Position numbers and translations under genes: made by a program. Source: Lachnospiraceae bacterium UBA1766 (GTDB taxonomy: Bacteria; Bacillota; Clostridia; Lachnospirales; Lachnospiraceae). From it: DNA of 17,164 bases. Within the stretch, counting starts at the first letter, position 1. Each line of letters begins with the position of its first letter. The DNA lies in the NCBI GenBank assembly GCA_002314715.1, contig DCGY01000038.1:1-17164 (forward strand), in the 5' to 3' direction. A model generated the notes under the pieces. The model was given only the letters and a program-made list of their open reading frames with translations, was not told where the DNA came from and ran no database searches. Of this stretch, positions 1 through 8,800 are shown one piece after another.

Positions 1-1403
1 AAAATTCTGGCTTCCGGCGCTTCAAACAGCTGCCGGTACTTCTCATAGCTTCTCTGACTCACGGTCATGGAAGCTACCACACTGCCCATAGGAGCAGAAT
101 TGATAATCTTTTGATTTACATGCACCGAGAAGGTAGAACCCTTGGTATATATACTGTCTACGGTAATTTCTCCGCCCATCAAATCTACGATTTTTTTGGT
201 GATGGACAGACCCAAACCACTTCCTTCGATTTTAGAATTTTTACGAATATCCATTCTCCGGAAAGCATTAAACAAATCCTTCATACTTTCCTTTCGAATA
301 CCGATACCCGTATCCTTTACGGTCAAAAACAAATTGATATGATCGCCGCTTATGCGTTCCGATTTAGCTATCAGGGTAACCGTTCCGGATTCGGTATACT
401 TCACCGCATTGGTTAACAGGTTAATCAAGACCTGTTGAATTCGTCTACGATCACCAAACAACTTTTGGGGAATAGACTCATCGATATCCACACACAGTTC
501 CAGATTCTTTCCCTGTATCAACACTCGAACCATGTCAATTACTTCACGAAAGAGTCCCGCGGTTTCATACTCATTTTCCGCAATGCGCATGTTGCCGGTT
601 TCCAACTGGGACAAATCCAAAATATCATTAATAAGTCCCAAAAGCATTTTACTGGCCGTACGAATCTTTTCGCTGTAATCTAATGTGTTCTCACTGTCGG
701 ATTCACGAATCACCATATCGTTTAATCCGATGATGGTATTGATTGGCGTACGCAGCTCATGACTCATACTGGCGAAAAAATTGGTCTGGGTTTTGTTGGA
801 CTGTTCCAGTTCCTTCTTTTGCTTCTCAACCGTTTCCCGCTGCTCCGAATAGGTACGAATGTGGAATAAAAGCAGGAACGATATGGCAAAGCTGACCGCA
901 ATTACCGAGAAGAAGGAATCCAGATAAACATTTAACTGACCATCCAAAGGCTGAATAAACTCCGGATGCAGGTAACCTATCAAAAAGCAAAGGGATTCCA
1001 CCACAATATCCAAGCCTATGAAGATGTAAAGTCTCTTTCCCTTAAAGGACAAATAACTGTAAATAATATTCAGCGTGAACCAAACAGTTGCGCCTCCGAA
1101 GATACCACCGTTGGTAAAAAAGATTCCCGGGAATACCAAGAAACACATTACCAGTCCCATTAAAACGGTAGCAATATCTCGTCTTCCCATCTGCACGGTC
1201 AAAAAGATGGAAACCAGTACACTTAACACCATGATGAGAAGGGAGGCTGACATTACCACACTGCCCGATACAATCATGGTTTCGATCAAAGCCAGTAACG
1301 CTACGACTCCACCGATCGAAGTCATTTTACAGAAAATTCTCTCACGAATATCAACATCCTGTCCGTACATGATGTTGTTCCAACGCTTTATGAAGGATTT
1401 CAT
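1..1403 (-). CDS. Membrane hybrid histidine kinase (partial, C-terminus beyond left edge)
   Basis: An open frame of 467 codons starts at ATG 1403 and runs off the window without a stop. Residues about 27-185 hold five or six hydrophobic segments with no large extracellular domain. A short coiled coil (about 185-207) leads to the HisKA H-box ASMSHELRTP with phospho-acceptor His215. The ATPase domain shows the N-box (NLLTNAVKY, about 328-336), DTGIGI (364-369) and GSGLGLS (394-400). After the kinase core, residues 451-467 end in APEARI, which in this type of protein is the first strand of a receiver domain, so a receiver and perhaps an HPt probably lie outside the window. The ribosome binding site AAAGGAGG is 7-9 nt upstream, and the ATG overlaps the TGA of the preceding kinase gene by 4 bp, implying coupled translation. 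The sensed signal is unknown. The kinase assignment is secure; the receiver is inferred. Confidence 0.93.
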   Translation of the reverse strand, partial: MKSFIKRWNNIMYGQDVDIRERIFCKMTSIGGVVALLALIETMIVSGSVVMSASLLIMVLSVLVSIFLTVQMGRRDIATVLMGLVMCFLVFPGIFFTNGGIFGGATVWFTLNIIYSYLSFKGKRLYIFIGLDIVVESLCFLIGYLHPEFIQPLDGQLNVYLDSFFSVIAVSFAISFLLLFHIRTYSEQRETVEKQKKELEQSNKTQTNFFASMSHELRTPINTIIGLNDMVIRESDSENTLDYSEKIRTASKMLLGLINDILDLSQLETGNMRIAENEYETAGLFREVIDMVRVLIQGKNLELCVDIDESIPQKLFGDRRRIQQVLINLLTNAVKYTESGTVTLIAKSERISGDHINLFLTVKDTGIGIRKESMKDLFNAFRRMDIRKNSKIEGSGLGLSITKKIVDLMGGEITVDSIYTKGSTFSVHVNQKIINSAPMGSVVASMTVSQRSYEKYRQLFEAPEARI

Positions 1404-4288
1404 GTTTCATCCTCCTTTTCTCCGGCTTTTAAACCTTTCAGTACATCACCGGCTGAGAAAAAGTCACCCATATCTACCTTATGCAAAAGTTTTTCTGCCA
1501 TAGGCTTTAGGTCCTGTCCGTTTAAGCTGTAGTTGCGAAGCTCCCCACATACAGCACGCATGGTCTCTTCATCCAGCTCATACATTGCCCCTTCAAAGCG
1601 ATTCTGAAGCTCCTGCAGAGTTTCTTTCCCCAAATTCTCTTTGGAAGAATCTTCGCTTCCCTGATTTGTCGGTTCTGTAACCTCCGCCTCCGAGAACACA
1701 AAATCCTCCCCCAGCAATTCGGAAATAACAGAATCCTTGGAGATTTTTCGCATCAATTCCTTGAAATCCGTAACCAGTCCCAAATGCTTTTCTCGAATAA
1801 TATCAAATTCTCCGGCTTTTCCGGCAAACTCCAATTCCTTCGCCCTTTCGGACAGTTTATTGGCACCGATAATCTTCATGGAAGACTTTAACGCGTGAAC
1901 ACGAATTACATAATCCGTAAAATCTTCTTTGTTGAAGGCATTTACCAAATTCAAATACATTTCATCGTAAAAGCGTACATTTTCCGCCAGAATTTCCCGG
2001 TAGCTTTCCTCTCCGCCACAGAATAAAACACCGGATTCCGTGTCCAAAAGCTTCCAGATATTCTCCTTTGGCTCCTGGGGCGTACTCTTTGAAAACTCTT
2101 CCTGTGGAGAAATTGTAAAGCCCTCATCGTAATCCTTTTCTTCCCCCGGATTTTCTGCCGCATCCGAAAGAACCGGCTCTTTTTCGACAGTATTCTTTGG
2201 GATGTTCTCCTGAGACTCCTCGATAGGAACCAGCTTATCATTGGGTAAATTTCTGCGAAGAACTCTTTCCAATACGGAAGGTTCAATGGGCTTTTCCAAA
2301 AAGTCGTTCATGCCCTCACGGATAAACATTTCCCTGCTTCCCGCAATGGCATTGGCTGTCAGGGCAATAATCGGCAGTTTTTGATAATAGGAACCCAATC
2401 TCTCACGGATACGATGGGTAACCTCTACACCATCCATTCCGGGCATCATGTGATCCATAAATACAAAATCAAAATCCATCTGGCCGATCTTTTCCAATGC
2501 CTCCGGACCGGATAACGCCCGTTCCACCTTAATCTGATACTTCTCCAGCAATTTTTCCAACACACGAATATTCATGAGATTGTCATCCACAACCATAATC
2601 TTTGCGGTAGGAGCAATAAATCCTCTTTCATGAATACTGGGAACGGAAACGTCCTCCTTTGTGGGATTTGCAAAAATAGTGGCTACTGACATAGCATAAA
2701 AAGGTTTCTGAAGCTTAATCATATTTCCGGAGATGGTATCCATGTCGGATTTCTCGTCCAAAATTACCACCACCTTGGTCTGATTTGCCAGTTCCCTGAA
2801 ATATTCGGGAGCCTCCCGATACTCCATAGACGTAATAAAAATATGTGAAAAATGCTTTCTCTCTACTCTTCTTTGCAGATCCTCCAGATTCGAACACGGC
2901 TGACACGGTACATCCATCTGGGCAATCATTCGATTGACCATATCCGTATAAGAATCGCGAATCTCTGTCATATGAAACTTCTCTATATTAAAGTAATAGG
3001 CTACAGAGATGCTGCTCTTTTGCTCTATTTCCACAATTGGCTTTTTCACTACCACCTTCTGCGGTACGACCAGGGTAAAACGACTTCCCTTTCCTTCTTT
3101 GGAATTTACGGAAAGGACGCCCCCCAGTTTCTGAGATAACAGACGGGAAATCGCAATACCAAGACCGATTCCGCTTCCCTGTCGGTTACGACTGGTATCT
3201 ACCTGGTTATAGTTACTGAAAAGCTTCTCCAAATTTTCTTCGGAAATTCCGATTCCCGTATCGGATACGGAAATCGCAAGATTCATTCCATAGCTTTCTC
3301 TTCTACCGCTAATCTTGATTAATATGCAGCCATTCTCTGTATACTTCACTGCATTATTAATCAAATTCATAATGATACGGCGAATCTTTTTCTCATCCCC
3401 CTGCAAAAGCTGAGGTAAGGAAATATCCAGGTCTACCACCAATTCAATGTTTTTATCCCCAATCTGCGCCATGGTCATATTGATCACGTCGTTGACGGTT
3501 GAGGAAATATTGTAAATTTCTTCTTCCAGTTCGATTTCCCCTGTAAGAAGCTCCGAATAATCCAAAATATCGCTAACCATATACTTTAACTGTCTGCTGG
3601 CTTGCTGAATATCTCTTGCATACTTTCGAATCAATTCCGGATCGTTCTCCTCCTGTAATACCTCGGAAAGTCCGGAAATACTGTTCAGAGGAGTTCTGAT
3701 TTCGTGACTTACATTGGCCACGAAATCATTCTTTCCTCTTTCTGCCTCCATACGTTCCCGGAGTACAGCCTCTATTTTTTTTGTATCATTTTCTCGATTA
3801 CTAATCCATACAAACAGTACAAGAACAAGGAAAATAAGATTGATAACCTGACCGATCAGCTCCATAACCTGACTCATGTCTGTTCTTCCCGAAATGGTTC
3901 CGGAGCCTATTTCATGTACAATCACCAGAATATAGCTGAATGCCGCAAATGCCACATACTCCTTCATTCCGTACAAACCAATCAAGGTAGTCAGCACAAA
4001 AATAACAGGGAGTACGCTTACCGGATTCTTATTAAACAAACCATAAAAGAAACAGGTCAGAATAATCACAATACTGGTAATCAGTGCTCGAATTACAAAG
4101 GTCTTATAACGGGTCAGGTGGATAATCCATACCCCTGCCAAACCCATCGTTAGCATCATAACAGACCATCTGTCCCATTGATTGGTAATAGCGCTATGAA
4201 TAATGTACAATCCAAAGCAGCTATAAATAAACAGAACCAGGCGCTCTATATTTCTCTGTTTTTTCTCGTTCTCTGTCAAATGTTCCAT
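1400..4288 (-). CDS. Membrane hybrid histidine kinase with pseudo-receiver, receiver and HPt domains
   Basis: This is a 962-residue multidomain sensor kinase. Residues 17-162 carry about six membrane segments. The HisKA box FVANVSHEIRTP has His195. The ATPase core has NLINNAVKY (308-316), DTGIGI (343-348) and GSGIGLG (371-377). Residues about 425-540 look like a receiver fold without the acidic pair and with Ser487 where the phospho-Asp should be, although Lys528-Pro remains. A canonical receiver follows (about 561-680): Asp568/Asp569, phospho-site Asp612, Thr644, Lys666. After an acidic linker (about 682-745), an HPt domain carries His798 in VHALKSS. A helical tail of unknown role fills 880-962. 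His195 to Asp612 to His798 would form a full phosphorelay in one chain, needing an external receiver as last acceptor. The start follows the receptor-gene stop by 3 bp with no strong ribosome binding site, so translation is probably coupled. Confidence 0.93.
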   Translation of the reverse strand: MEHLTENEKKQRNIERLVLFIYSCFGLYIIHSAITNQWDRWSVMMLTMGLAGVWIIHLTRYKTFVIRALITSIVIILTCFFYGLFNKNPVSVLPVIFVLTTLIGLYGMKEYVAFAAFSYILVIVHEIGSGTISGRTDMSQVMELIGQVINLIFLVLVLFVWISNRENDTKKIEAVLRERMEAERGKNDFVANVSHEIRTPLNSISGLSEVLQEENDPELIRKYARDIQQASRQLKYMVSDILDYSELLTGEIELEEEIYNISSTVNDVINMTMAQIGDKNIELVVDLDISLPQLLQGDEKKIRRIIMNLINNAVKYTENGCILIKISGRRESYGMNLAISVSDTGIGISEENLEKLFSNYNQVDTSRNRQGSGIGLGIAISRLLSQKLGGVLSVNSKEGKGSRFTLVVPQKVVVKKPIVEIEQKSSISVAYYFNIEKFHMTEIRDSYTDMVNRMIAQMDVPCQPCSNLEDLQRRVERKHFSHIFITSMEYREAPEYFRELANQTKVVVILDEKSDMDTISGNMIKLQKPFYAMSVATIFANPTKEDVSVPSIHERGFIAPTAKIMVVDDNLMNIRVLEKLLEKYQIKVERALSGPEALEKIGQMDFDFVFMDHMMPGMDGVEVTHRIRERLGSYYQKLPIIALTANAIAGSREMFIREGMNDFLEKPIEPSVLERVLRRNLPNDKLVPIEESQENIPKNTVEKEPVLSDAAENPGEEKDYDEGFTISPQEEFSKSTPQEPKENIWKLLDTESGVLFCGGEESYREILAENVRFYDEMYLNLVNAFNKEDFTDYVIRVHALKSSMKIIGANKLSERAKELEFAGKAGEFDIIREKHLGLVTDFKELMRKISKDSVISELLGEDFVFSEAEVTEPTNQGSEDSSKENLGKETLQELQNRFEGAMYELDEETMRAVCGELRNYSLNGQDLKPMAEKLLHKVDMGDFFSAGDVLKGLKAGEKEDET

Positions 4289-4291
4289 AAA

Positions 4292-5644
4292 CTAATACTT
4301 ACCGAATCCGTCTCCTAAAGAAATAATCTGTTCGTTGCGATCTGCAATGGACTGAGCCTTTTTATTGACTGCATAAACATTTTTTTCATGTCCATCTGTC
4401 TGGCCCAAATGATAAACATTCAAAAGACCTCTCATACGGCTTGCCTGGCCGGACAATTCCTGGCTGGCTGCCGCACACTGCTGACTGGTAGCAGAGTTGG
4501 TCTGAACAACCATGGATACCTGTCCCACTGCCTGATCAATCTGATCGATGGCAGATGCCTGGTAGTTAGAGGATTCCGCAATACCGCGAATAATCTCTTC
4601 ACTTTCTCCTGCAACTCTGGAAATCTCTTCCATCGCCTTTGCGGTTTCTCCTGCAATATTGGAACCGATACGTACTCTCTTAATGGAGCCCTCAATCATT
4701 TCAGCGGTCTCGGCTGCTGCCTGTGAACTCTTGGCTGCAAGATTACGAACTTCCTCTGCTACAACTGCGAAGCCCATGCCGGCTTCTCCTGCTCTGGCTG
4801 CTTCAACCGCAGCATTCAAAGCAAGAATATTGGTCTGGAAAGCAATATCATCAATGACCTTGATAATTTTGGAAATATTTTCGCTGGAAGCATTAATATC
4901 ATTCATGGCCTCAACCATTTCCTGCATGCTTCGATTGCCTTTTTCAATATCTTCAATCACAACGCGCATCTTGCCGGCTGCGTCGTCTGCTTCTTTTGCA
5001 TTCTGTTTGGTCTTTGCGGATACATCATCAATGGAAGCGGTAATCTCTTCGATAGCACTTGCCTGCTCGGTAGATCCCTGCGCCAAAGACTCGGAAGAAG
5101 CGGCTACCTCGGAAGCACTCACCATAACGGAAGCAGCTGCTTCACTAATGTTGGAAAGTGCATGATGATTGGTTTCCACCATCTTCTTTAAGGAGTTTCC
5201 AAGACGATCCTTCTCTCCCTTTGTAGGAACCGCAATGGTTAGATCTCCGTCCGAAACTGCCTCCACTACAACACTGTCTTCCTTGATTGTCGCGATAATG
5301 TCATTTACCACATCCATAATCTGACCCATCTCATCATTATAGGTCTTTTGTAATACAACCTCGGTATCACCCTTTGCAATCTTTGCTCCGGCCTCTGTAA
5401 TCGATGTAACCGACAGACGAATGGTTCTTAACAAAGTCACAGTGTTTAAAATACAGCATCCGATTACAATCAGCAAAATAACCAAGGAAATATTCCCGTA
5501 TCGATTAATGATTTTGTCGGGATTCGCAGATTGCACAGCTGTCTTTGCTACCAAATATCCCAGCGTTCCGGATAATAACAATGCTATATCACAAAATGTA
5601 AATGTAAAAATGACACGTGATTTAATCGTTAAATTTTTTAACAT
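4292..5644 (-). CDS. Methyl-accepting chemotaxis protein without a sizeable sensor domain
   Basis: This 450-residue receptor should bind CheW and CheA in a signalling array and be methylated by CheR and deamidated or demethylated by CheB, both encoded in the same operon. TM1 (about 12-34) and TM2 (about 51-73) are separated by only some 16-20 residues, so there is no room for a normal ligand-binding domain. A HAMP domain (about 74-122) is followed by a second HAMP-like segment containing VSDGDLTI (about 123-160). The coiled-coil signalling domain spans about 160-412, with the conserved hairpin tip IAFQTNILALNAAVEAARAG (267-286) and the following GFAVVAEEVRNLA. Candidate methylation regions are around 190-206 and 383-400. 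There is no CheR-tethering pentapeptide at the C-terminus. A strong site, AGGGAGG, lies upstream. The gene starts 15 bp after cheW. Family call is certain; the input signal is unknown. Confidence 0.97.
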   Translation of the reverse strand: MLKNLTIKSRVIFTFTFCDIALLLSGTLGYLVAKTAVQSANPDKIINRYGNISLVILLIVIGCCILNTVTLLRTIRLSVTSITEAGAKIAKGDTEVVLQKTYNDEMGQIMDVVNDIIATIKEDSVVVEAVSDGDLTIAVPTKGEKDRLGNSLKKMVETNHHALSNISEAAASVMVSASEVAASSESLAQGSTEQASAIEEITASIDDVSAKTKQNAKEADDAAGKMRVVIEDIEKGNRSMQEMVEAMNDINASSENISKIIKVIDDIAFQTNILALNAAVEAARAGEAGMGFAVVAEEVRNLAAKSSQAAAETAEMIEGSIKRVRIGSNIAGETAKAMEEISRVAGESEEIIRGIAESSNYQASAIDQIDQAVGQVSMVVQTNSATSQQCAAASQELSGQASRMRGLLNVYHLGQTDGHEKNVYAVNKKAQSIADRNEQIISLGDGFGKY

Positions 5645-5659
5645 ATTCTTATCCTCCCT

Positions 5660-6166
5660 TTAATTTTCGGTGTCGCCGTAAATATCATCACCGCCGACCT
5701 GCTCCAATACCACCATATCATCATGTAAAAGCTTGTCCGGATCCAAAAGGAGTTTTACGGAATTACCCACCTTACCGATGGCATATACGTATCTGTCCTG
5801 CTGTGACTTATCGAAGCGTCCGATTGTAGGAGAAGGAAGCAGATTCTCATCCGAAATTTCTACTACTTCCGCAATCTTTTCTACGATTAATCCAACCGTG
5901 GTACCGGAAACATTAATGACGATAATACAGGTTCTGTCATTGTACTCGAAAGGCTCCTGCTTAAAACGAAGGCGCACATCAATAACCGGAATAATCTTTC
6001 CGCGAAGGTTAATTAAACCTTTGATATAATCCTCCATCTCGGGAATTGCAGTGATTTCCTGCATTACAATAATTTCATTTACATACTCAATCTTCAGTCC
6101 GAAATGCTCTTTTCCGGACATAAAGGTCACATACTTTTGTTTCTTCTTTTCAGTCTTTTCTTCCAT
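5660..6166 (-). CDS. cheW: CheW, chemotaxis coupling protein
   Basis: At 168 residues this is a single CheW domain with short charged tails. CheW is the cytoplasmic adaptor that bridges the CheA P5 domain to receptor tips. Residues 11-150 follow the family: the N-terminal strand YVTFMSGKEHFGL, the core GLINLRGKIIPVIDVR (50-65) with the conserved Arg55 thought to contact CheA and receptor, and VGLIVEKIAEVVEI (91-104). The N-terminal ten residues are mostly Lys and Glu, and the C-terminus is acidic. ATG 6166 is preceded by AAGGGGG at suitable spacing. The gene lies 12 bp after cheA and 15 bp before the receptor gene, so coupler, kinase and receptor would be made from one message. Confidence 0.97.
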   Translation of the reverse strand: MEEKTEKKKQKYVTFMSGKEHFGLKIEYVNEIIVMQEITAIPEMEDYIKGLINLRGKIIPVIDVRLRFKQEPFEYNDRTCIIVINVSGTTVGLIVEKIAEVVEISDENLLPSPTIGRFDKSQQDRYVYAIGKVGNSVKLLLDPDKLLHDDMVVLEQVGGDDIYGDTEN

Positions 6167-6178
6167 TGGTATACCCCC

Positions 6179-8350
6179 TTATTCTTCCAACAGTCCCACA
6201 ACATCCAGAATCAATGCGATTCTGCCGTCACCAAGCTGTGTACATCCGGAAAGTCCCTGAACCTTCTTGATATAATCCGGAATCGGTTTTACTACGATTT
6301 CCTGTTTGCCAATCAAATCATCTACAAAGAGGCAGAAGGATTTGTTTTCGGATTCCACCATAACCATCATGCCCTGCTGTGTATCTTCCTTGCAGTGATC
6401 GATTCCGTACCACTTGCCAAGGCGAATCATGGGATATCCCTCGCCTCGAATCATTACGAATTCCTCGCCGTTTGGCTTGCGGATTACCGATTCCTGCTTC
6501 ACATTGATAAATTCTTTTACACAACGGGTTTCGATTACGAAGGTATTGTTTCCCACCTGCATTACGATACCGTCAATAATTGCCAGCGTAAGCGGAATCT
6601 TTAAAAGCATCAGGCTTCCTTCGCCGGGAGTACTCTCGATTTCCAGGGTACCTCCGATTTCCTGAATATTGGAAACGACCACGTCCATACCGACTCCACG
6701 TCCGGAATACTCAGTTACCTTATCGTTGGTACTAAAGCCCGGAAGGGTAATCAGCTGATATACTTCTTTATCGGAATAAGAGCTGTCCAGTCTGGTAGGA
6801 TCCAAAAGTTCATGCTTTCTGGCCTTTTCCAGAATTTTCCTGCGATCCAGACCGGCACCGTTATCCGCTACACCAATCCAAACCTTACCGGACTCCGTCT
6901 TTGCGGACAAGGTTACACGTCCCTTTTCGGTCTTGCCCTTTGCCGCTCTTTCCTCCTGCGTCTCGATACCGTGGTCAACGGAATTACGAACCAGGTGCAT
7001 TAAAGGATCGGAAATTTTCTCAATAATATTTTTATCCACCTCTGTGGTATCACCGATCATCTGGAATTCAATATCTTTTCCCAGCTTACGGGATACATCG
7101 AAGACGATACGATTCATCTTCTGGAAGGTGTTGGTCAAAGGCACCATTCGCATGCTCATAATAACGTCCTGCAAATCGGTAGCAATCTTTACCATCTGGC
7201 CTGCTGCCTTGTGGAAGTTATCCAGCTTCAGTCCGGGTACCTTCAAATCCTGATTCTGCAATACTACGGATTCGGAAATTACCAGTTCTCCGATTAAATC
7301 CATCAACTGGTCCATTTTGCGCACATCCACACTGATGAAGGATGTTTTTTCCTGCTTCTTGGCCTTATCCTTCACAAGCTTCTTGGATTTACCGGGACCC
7401 TTTGACTCGATAACGAAGTCACCGGGTACATATTCCTTCTTTTCCTCCACCACAGCAGCGGTAGCTGCCGGCAAAATCAGCATGTCACCGTAGGCGCCCT
7501 GATTTGCCTTATTTTCAATTTCCTCTACACTGGACTCCAGATCAATCTCCGGACCGGAACCAAAGGCGTCGAAGCCCATCTGGTATTTGGCAGCACTGAT
7601 TTCCTCAATCTCTACACTGGAAATCTCATAGCCTTCCTTAATCATCTCCTGCAATTCTTCCAAGGTACACTGAGCCTGAAGGAGAATCTTAAAGCCCTCC
7701 TCCAAAATCTTGGCACCGCTGGATTCGTCGGAAATAATATCCTCAGGATAATGCAACAAATCCTCAGCAATGTCCTTTAAGGAGAATACCACCTTATATG
7801 CATGTACATTCGCCATAATGGTGTCCGGCGCATAGGTCAGATAAATACGATAGAAATGACTGCTGCTGGTTGCCATGGGCGCAATATAAAACTGAGTAGG
7901 CTCCTGATGAACATTTTCCTTAATGACTTCCTCTTTATTCTCACCCTTCAGGGAAGAAAGGAACTTATCCAAATCCGCTACGATTTCCTTTGCACTTCCG
8001 TCCGCCTGACCGCCGTCAGCCAGCTTGTCCATCTCTGCATTAATAAAATCCGAAACAGTTAATACATGTTCCACCAACTCTACATGGGGCACATTATCGG
8101 GATGTGATTCACGGATGAAGAAGAAAATATCTTCCAGCTTATGCGCTACTTCCGTAATTTCATCGAACATCATGATACCGGAAGAACCTTTAATGGTATG
8201 CATGGTTCGGAAAATTTCGTTGATTGCATCGCTGTCAAATTCGTCATCGTCCTTCTGCTCCAGAACCTTTTCCTGAAGTTGCTCCAGCAGCTGGCGGTTC
8301 TCAAAGAGATACATGTCCAACATGCCCTCTACATTAAACTCCTCTGCCAT
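6179..8350 (-). CDS. cheA: CheA, chemotaxis sensor histidine kinase
   Basis: This 723-residue protein has the classical five-domain CheA layout. P1 (about 1-115) carries phospho-acceptor His51 in MHTIKGSSGIM. P2 (about 165-255) has the weakly conserved response-regulator-binding fold starting HFYRIYL. A Lys-rich linker (317-335) leads to the P3 dimerisation helices (about 340-405, with ELVISE and MSMRMVPL). P4 is the ATPase: N-box HLVRNSVDHGIE (452-463), DNGAGLD (496-502) and GRGVGMD (550-556). P5 (about 588-723) is the CheW-like domain that docks CheW and receptors. All catalytic residues I can check are present and there is no fused receiver, so phosphate should pass to the separate CheY and to CheB. 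The start ATG 8350 has AAAGGAG with 7-nt spacing, placed over the end of the upstream cheY. Flagellar, pilus or other output cannot be decided from this gene. Confidence 0.98.
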   Translation of the reverse strand: MAEEFNVEGMLDMYLFENRQLLEQLQEKVLEQKDDDEFDSDAINEIFRTMHTIKGSSGIMMFDEITEVAHKLEDIFFFIRESHPDNVPHVELVEHVLTVSDFINAEMDKLADGGQADGSAKEIVADLDKFLSSLKGENKEEVIKENVHQEPTQFYIAPMATSSSHFYRIYLTYAPDTIMANVHAYKVVFSLKDIAEDLLHYPEDIISDESSGAKILEEGFKILLQAQCTLEELQEMIKEGYEISSVEIEEISAAKYQMGFDAFGSGPEIDLESSVEEIENKANQGAYGDMLILPAATAAVVEEKKEYVPGDFVIESKGPGKSKKLVKDKAKKQEKTSFISVDVRKMDQLMDLIGELVISESVVLQNQDLKVPGLKLDNFHKAAGQMVKIATDLQDVIMSMRMVPLTNTFQKMNRIVFDVSRKLGKDIEFQMIGDTTEVDKNIIEKISDPLMHLVRNSVDHGIETQEERAAKGKTEKGRVTLSAKTESGKVWIGVADNGAGLDRRKILEKARKHELLDPTRLDSSYSDKEVYQLITLPGFSTNDKVTEYSGRGVGMDVVVSNIQEIGGTLEIESTPGEGSLMLLKIPLTLAIIDGIVMQVGNNTFVIETRCVKEFINVKQESVIRKPNGEEFVMIRGEGYPMIRLGKWYGIDHCKEDTQQGMMVMVESENKSFCLFVDDLIGKQEIVVKPIPDYIKKVQGLSGCTQLGDGRIALILDVVGLLEE

Positions 8351-8363
8351 AAACAGCTCCTTT

Positions 8364-8756
8364 CTATATCAATCCAAGCTTTTTCAGAGCCTGTTCAAAT
8401 CTTGCTTCATCAATCGGCTTTCCGGAATAAATGGTACATCCCAGATCAAATGCCATCTTAACATTCTTCTCATCGTTCAAAGCTGTAGCCATAATTACCT
8501 TTGCAGCCTTGTCGGGAGTAATGTTTCTTTCCTTCTCCAAATTTCGAATACCCATCAGGGCCTGATAACCATCCATAACAGGCATCATAATGTCCAGACA
8601 AACCAAATCGTAGGGCTCCTCTGCTTCCAGTGCCATCATGAAAGCATCCACTGCCTCCATTCCGTCTACCGTAACATCACACTCGCCGTACTTTGACAGG
8701 AAGCCTGCCATAAACTTACGTGTTACAAAATCGTCCTCTGCCAATAAAATCTTCAT
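8364..8756 (-). CDS. cheY: CheY-like single-domain response regulator
   Basis: This is a 130-residue stand-alone receiver. The acidic residues Glu7-Asp8-Asp9, phospho-acceptor Asp55 in CLDIMMP, Thr91 in the MATALND segment and Lys113 in GKPI are all present, so it should accept phosphate from CheA His51. The ending KKLGLI and the variant motif ATALNDEKNV are typical of lone receivers encoded beside cheA in clostridia (recollection, not searched). No output domain is attached. No flagellar switch gene (fliM, fliN or fliY) is visible, so the target is unknown. It could act on a motor elsewhere, serve as a phosphate sink, or accept phosphate from the HPt of the hybrid kinase. AGGAGGG lies 7-8 nt before ATG 8756. 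The gap from cheB (44 bp) is the longest in the operon. Confidence 0.93.
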   Translation of the reverse strand: MKILLAEDDFVTRKFMAGFLSKYGECDVTVDGMEAVDAFMMALEAEEPYDLVCLDIMMPVMDGYQALMGIRNLEKERNITPDKAAKVIMATALNDEKNVKMAFDLGCTIYSGKPIDEARFEQALKKLGLI

Positions 8757-8800
8757 TGTAAATCCCTCCTACACTTTCTATCCATATTCTCTCTTACTAT

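Noticed and set aside
3704..4153. Plus-strand open frame of about 149 codons opposite the hybrid kinase
   Set aside because: It lies wholly antisense to the well-supported membrane region of the kinase gene, has no ribosome binding site and has a composition typical of a reversed membrane gene. Other plus-strand frames over the operon were dropped for the same reason.
5595..5644. Signal-peptide-led extracellular sensor domain in the receptor
   Set aside because: The first hydrophobic segment is followed by a second after some 16-20 residues, so no domain fits between them.
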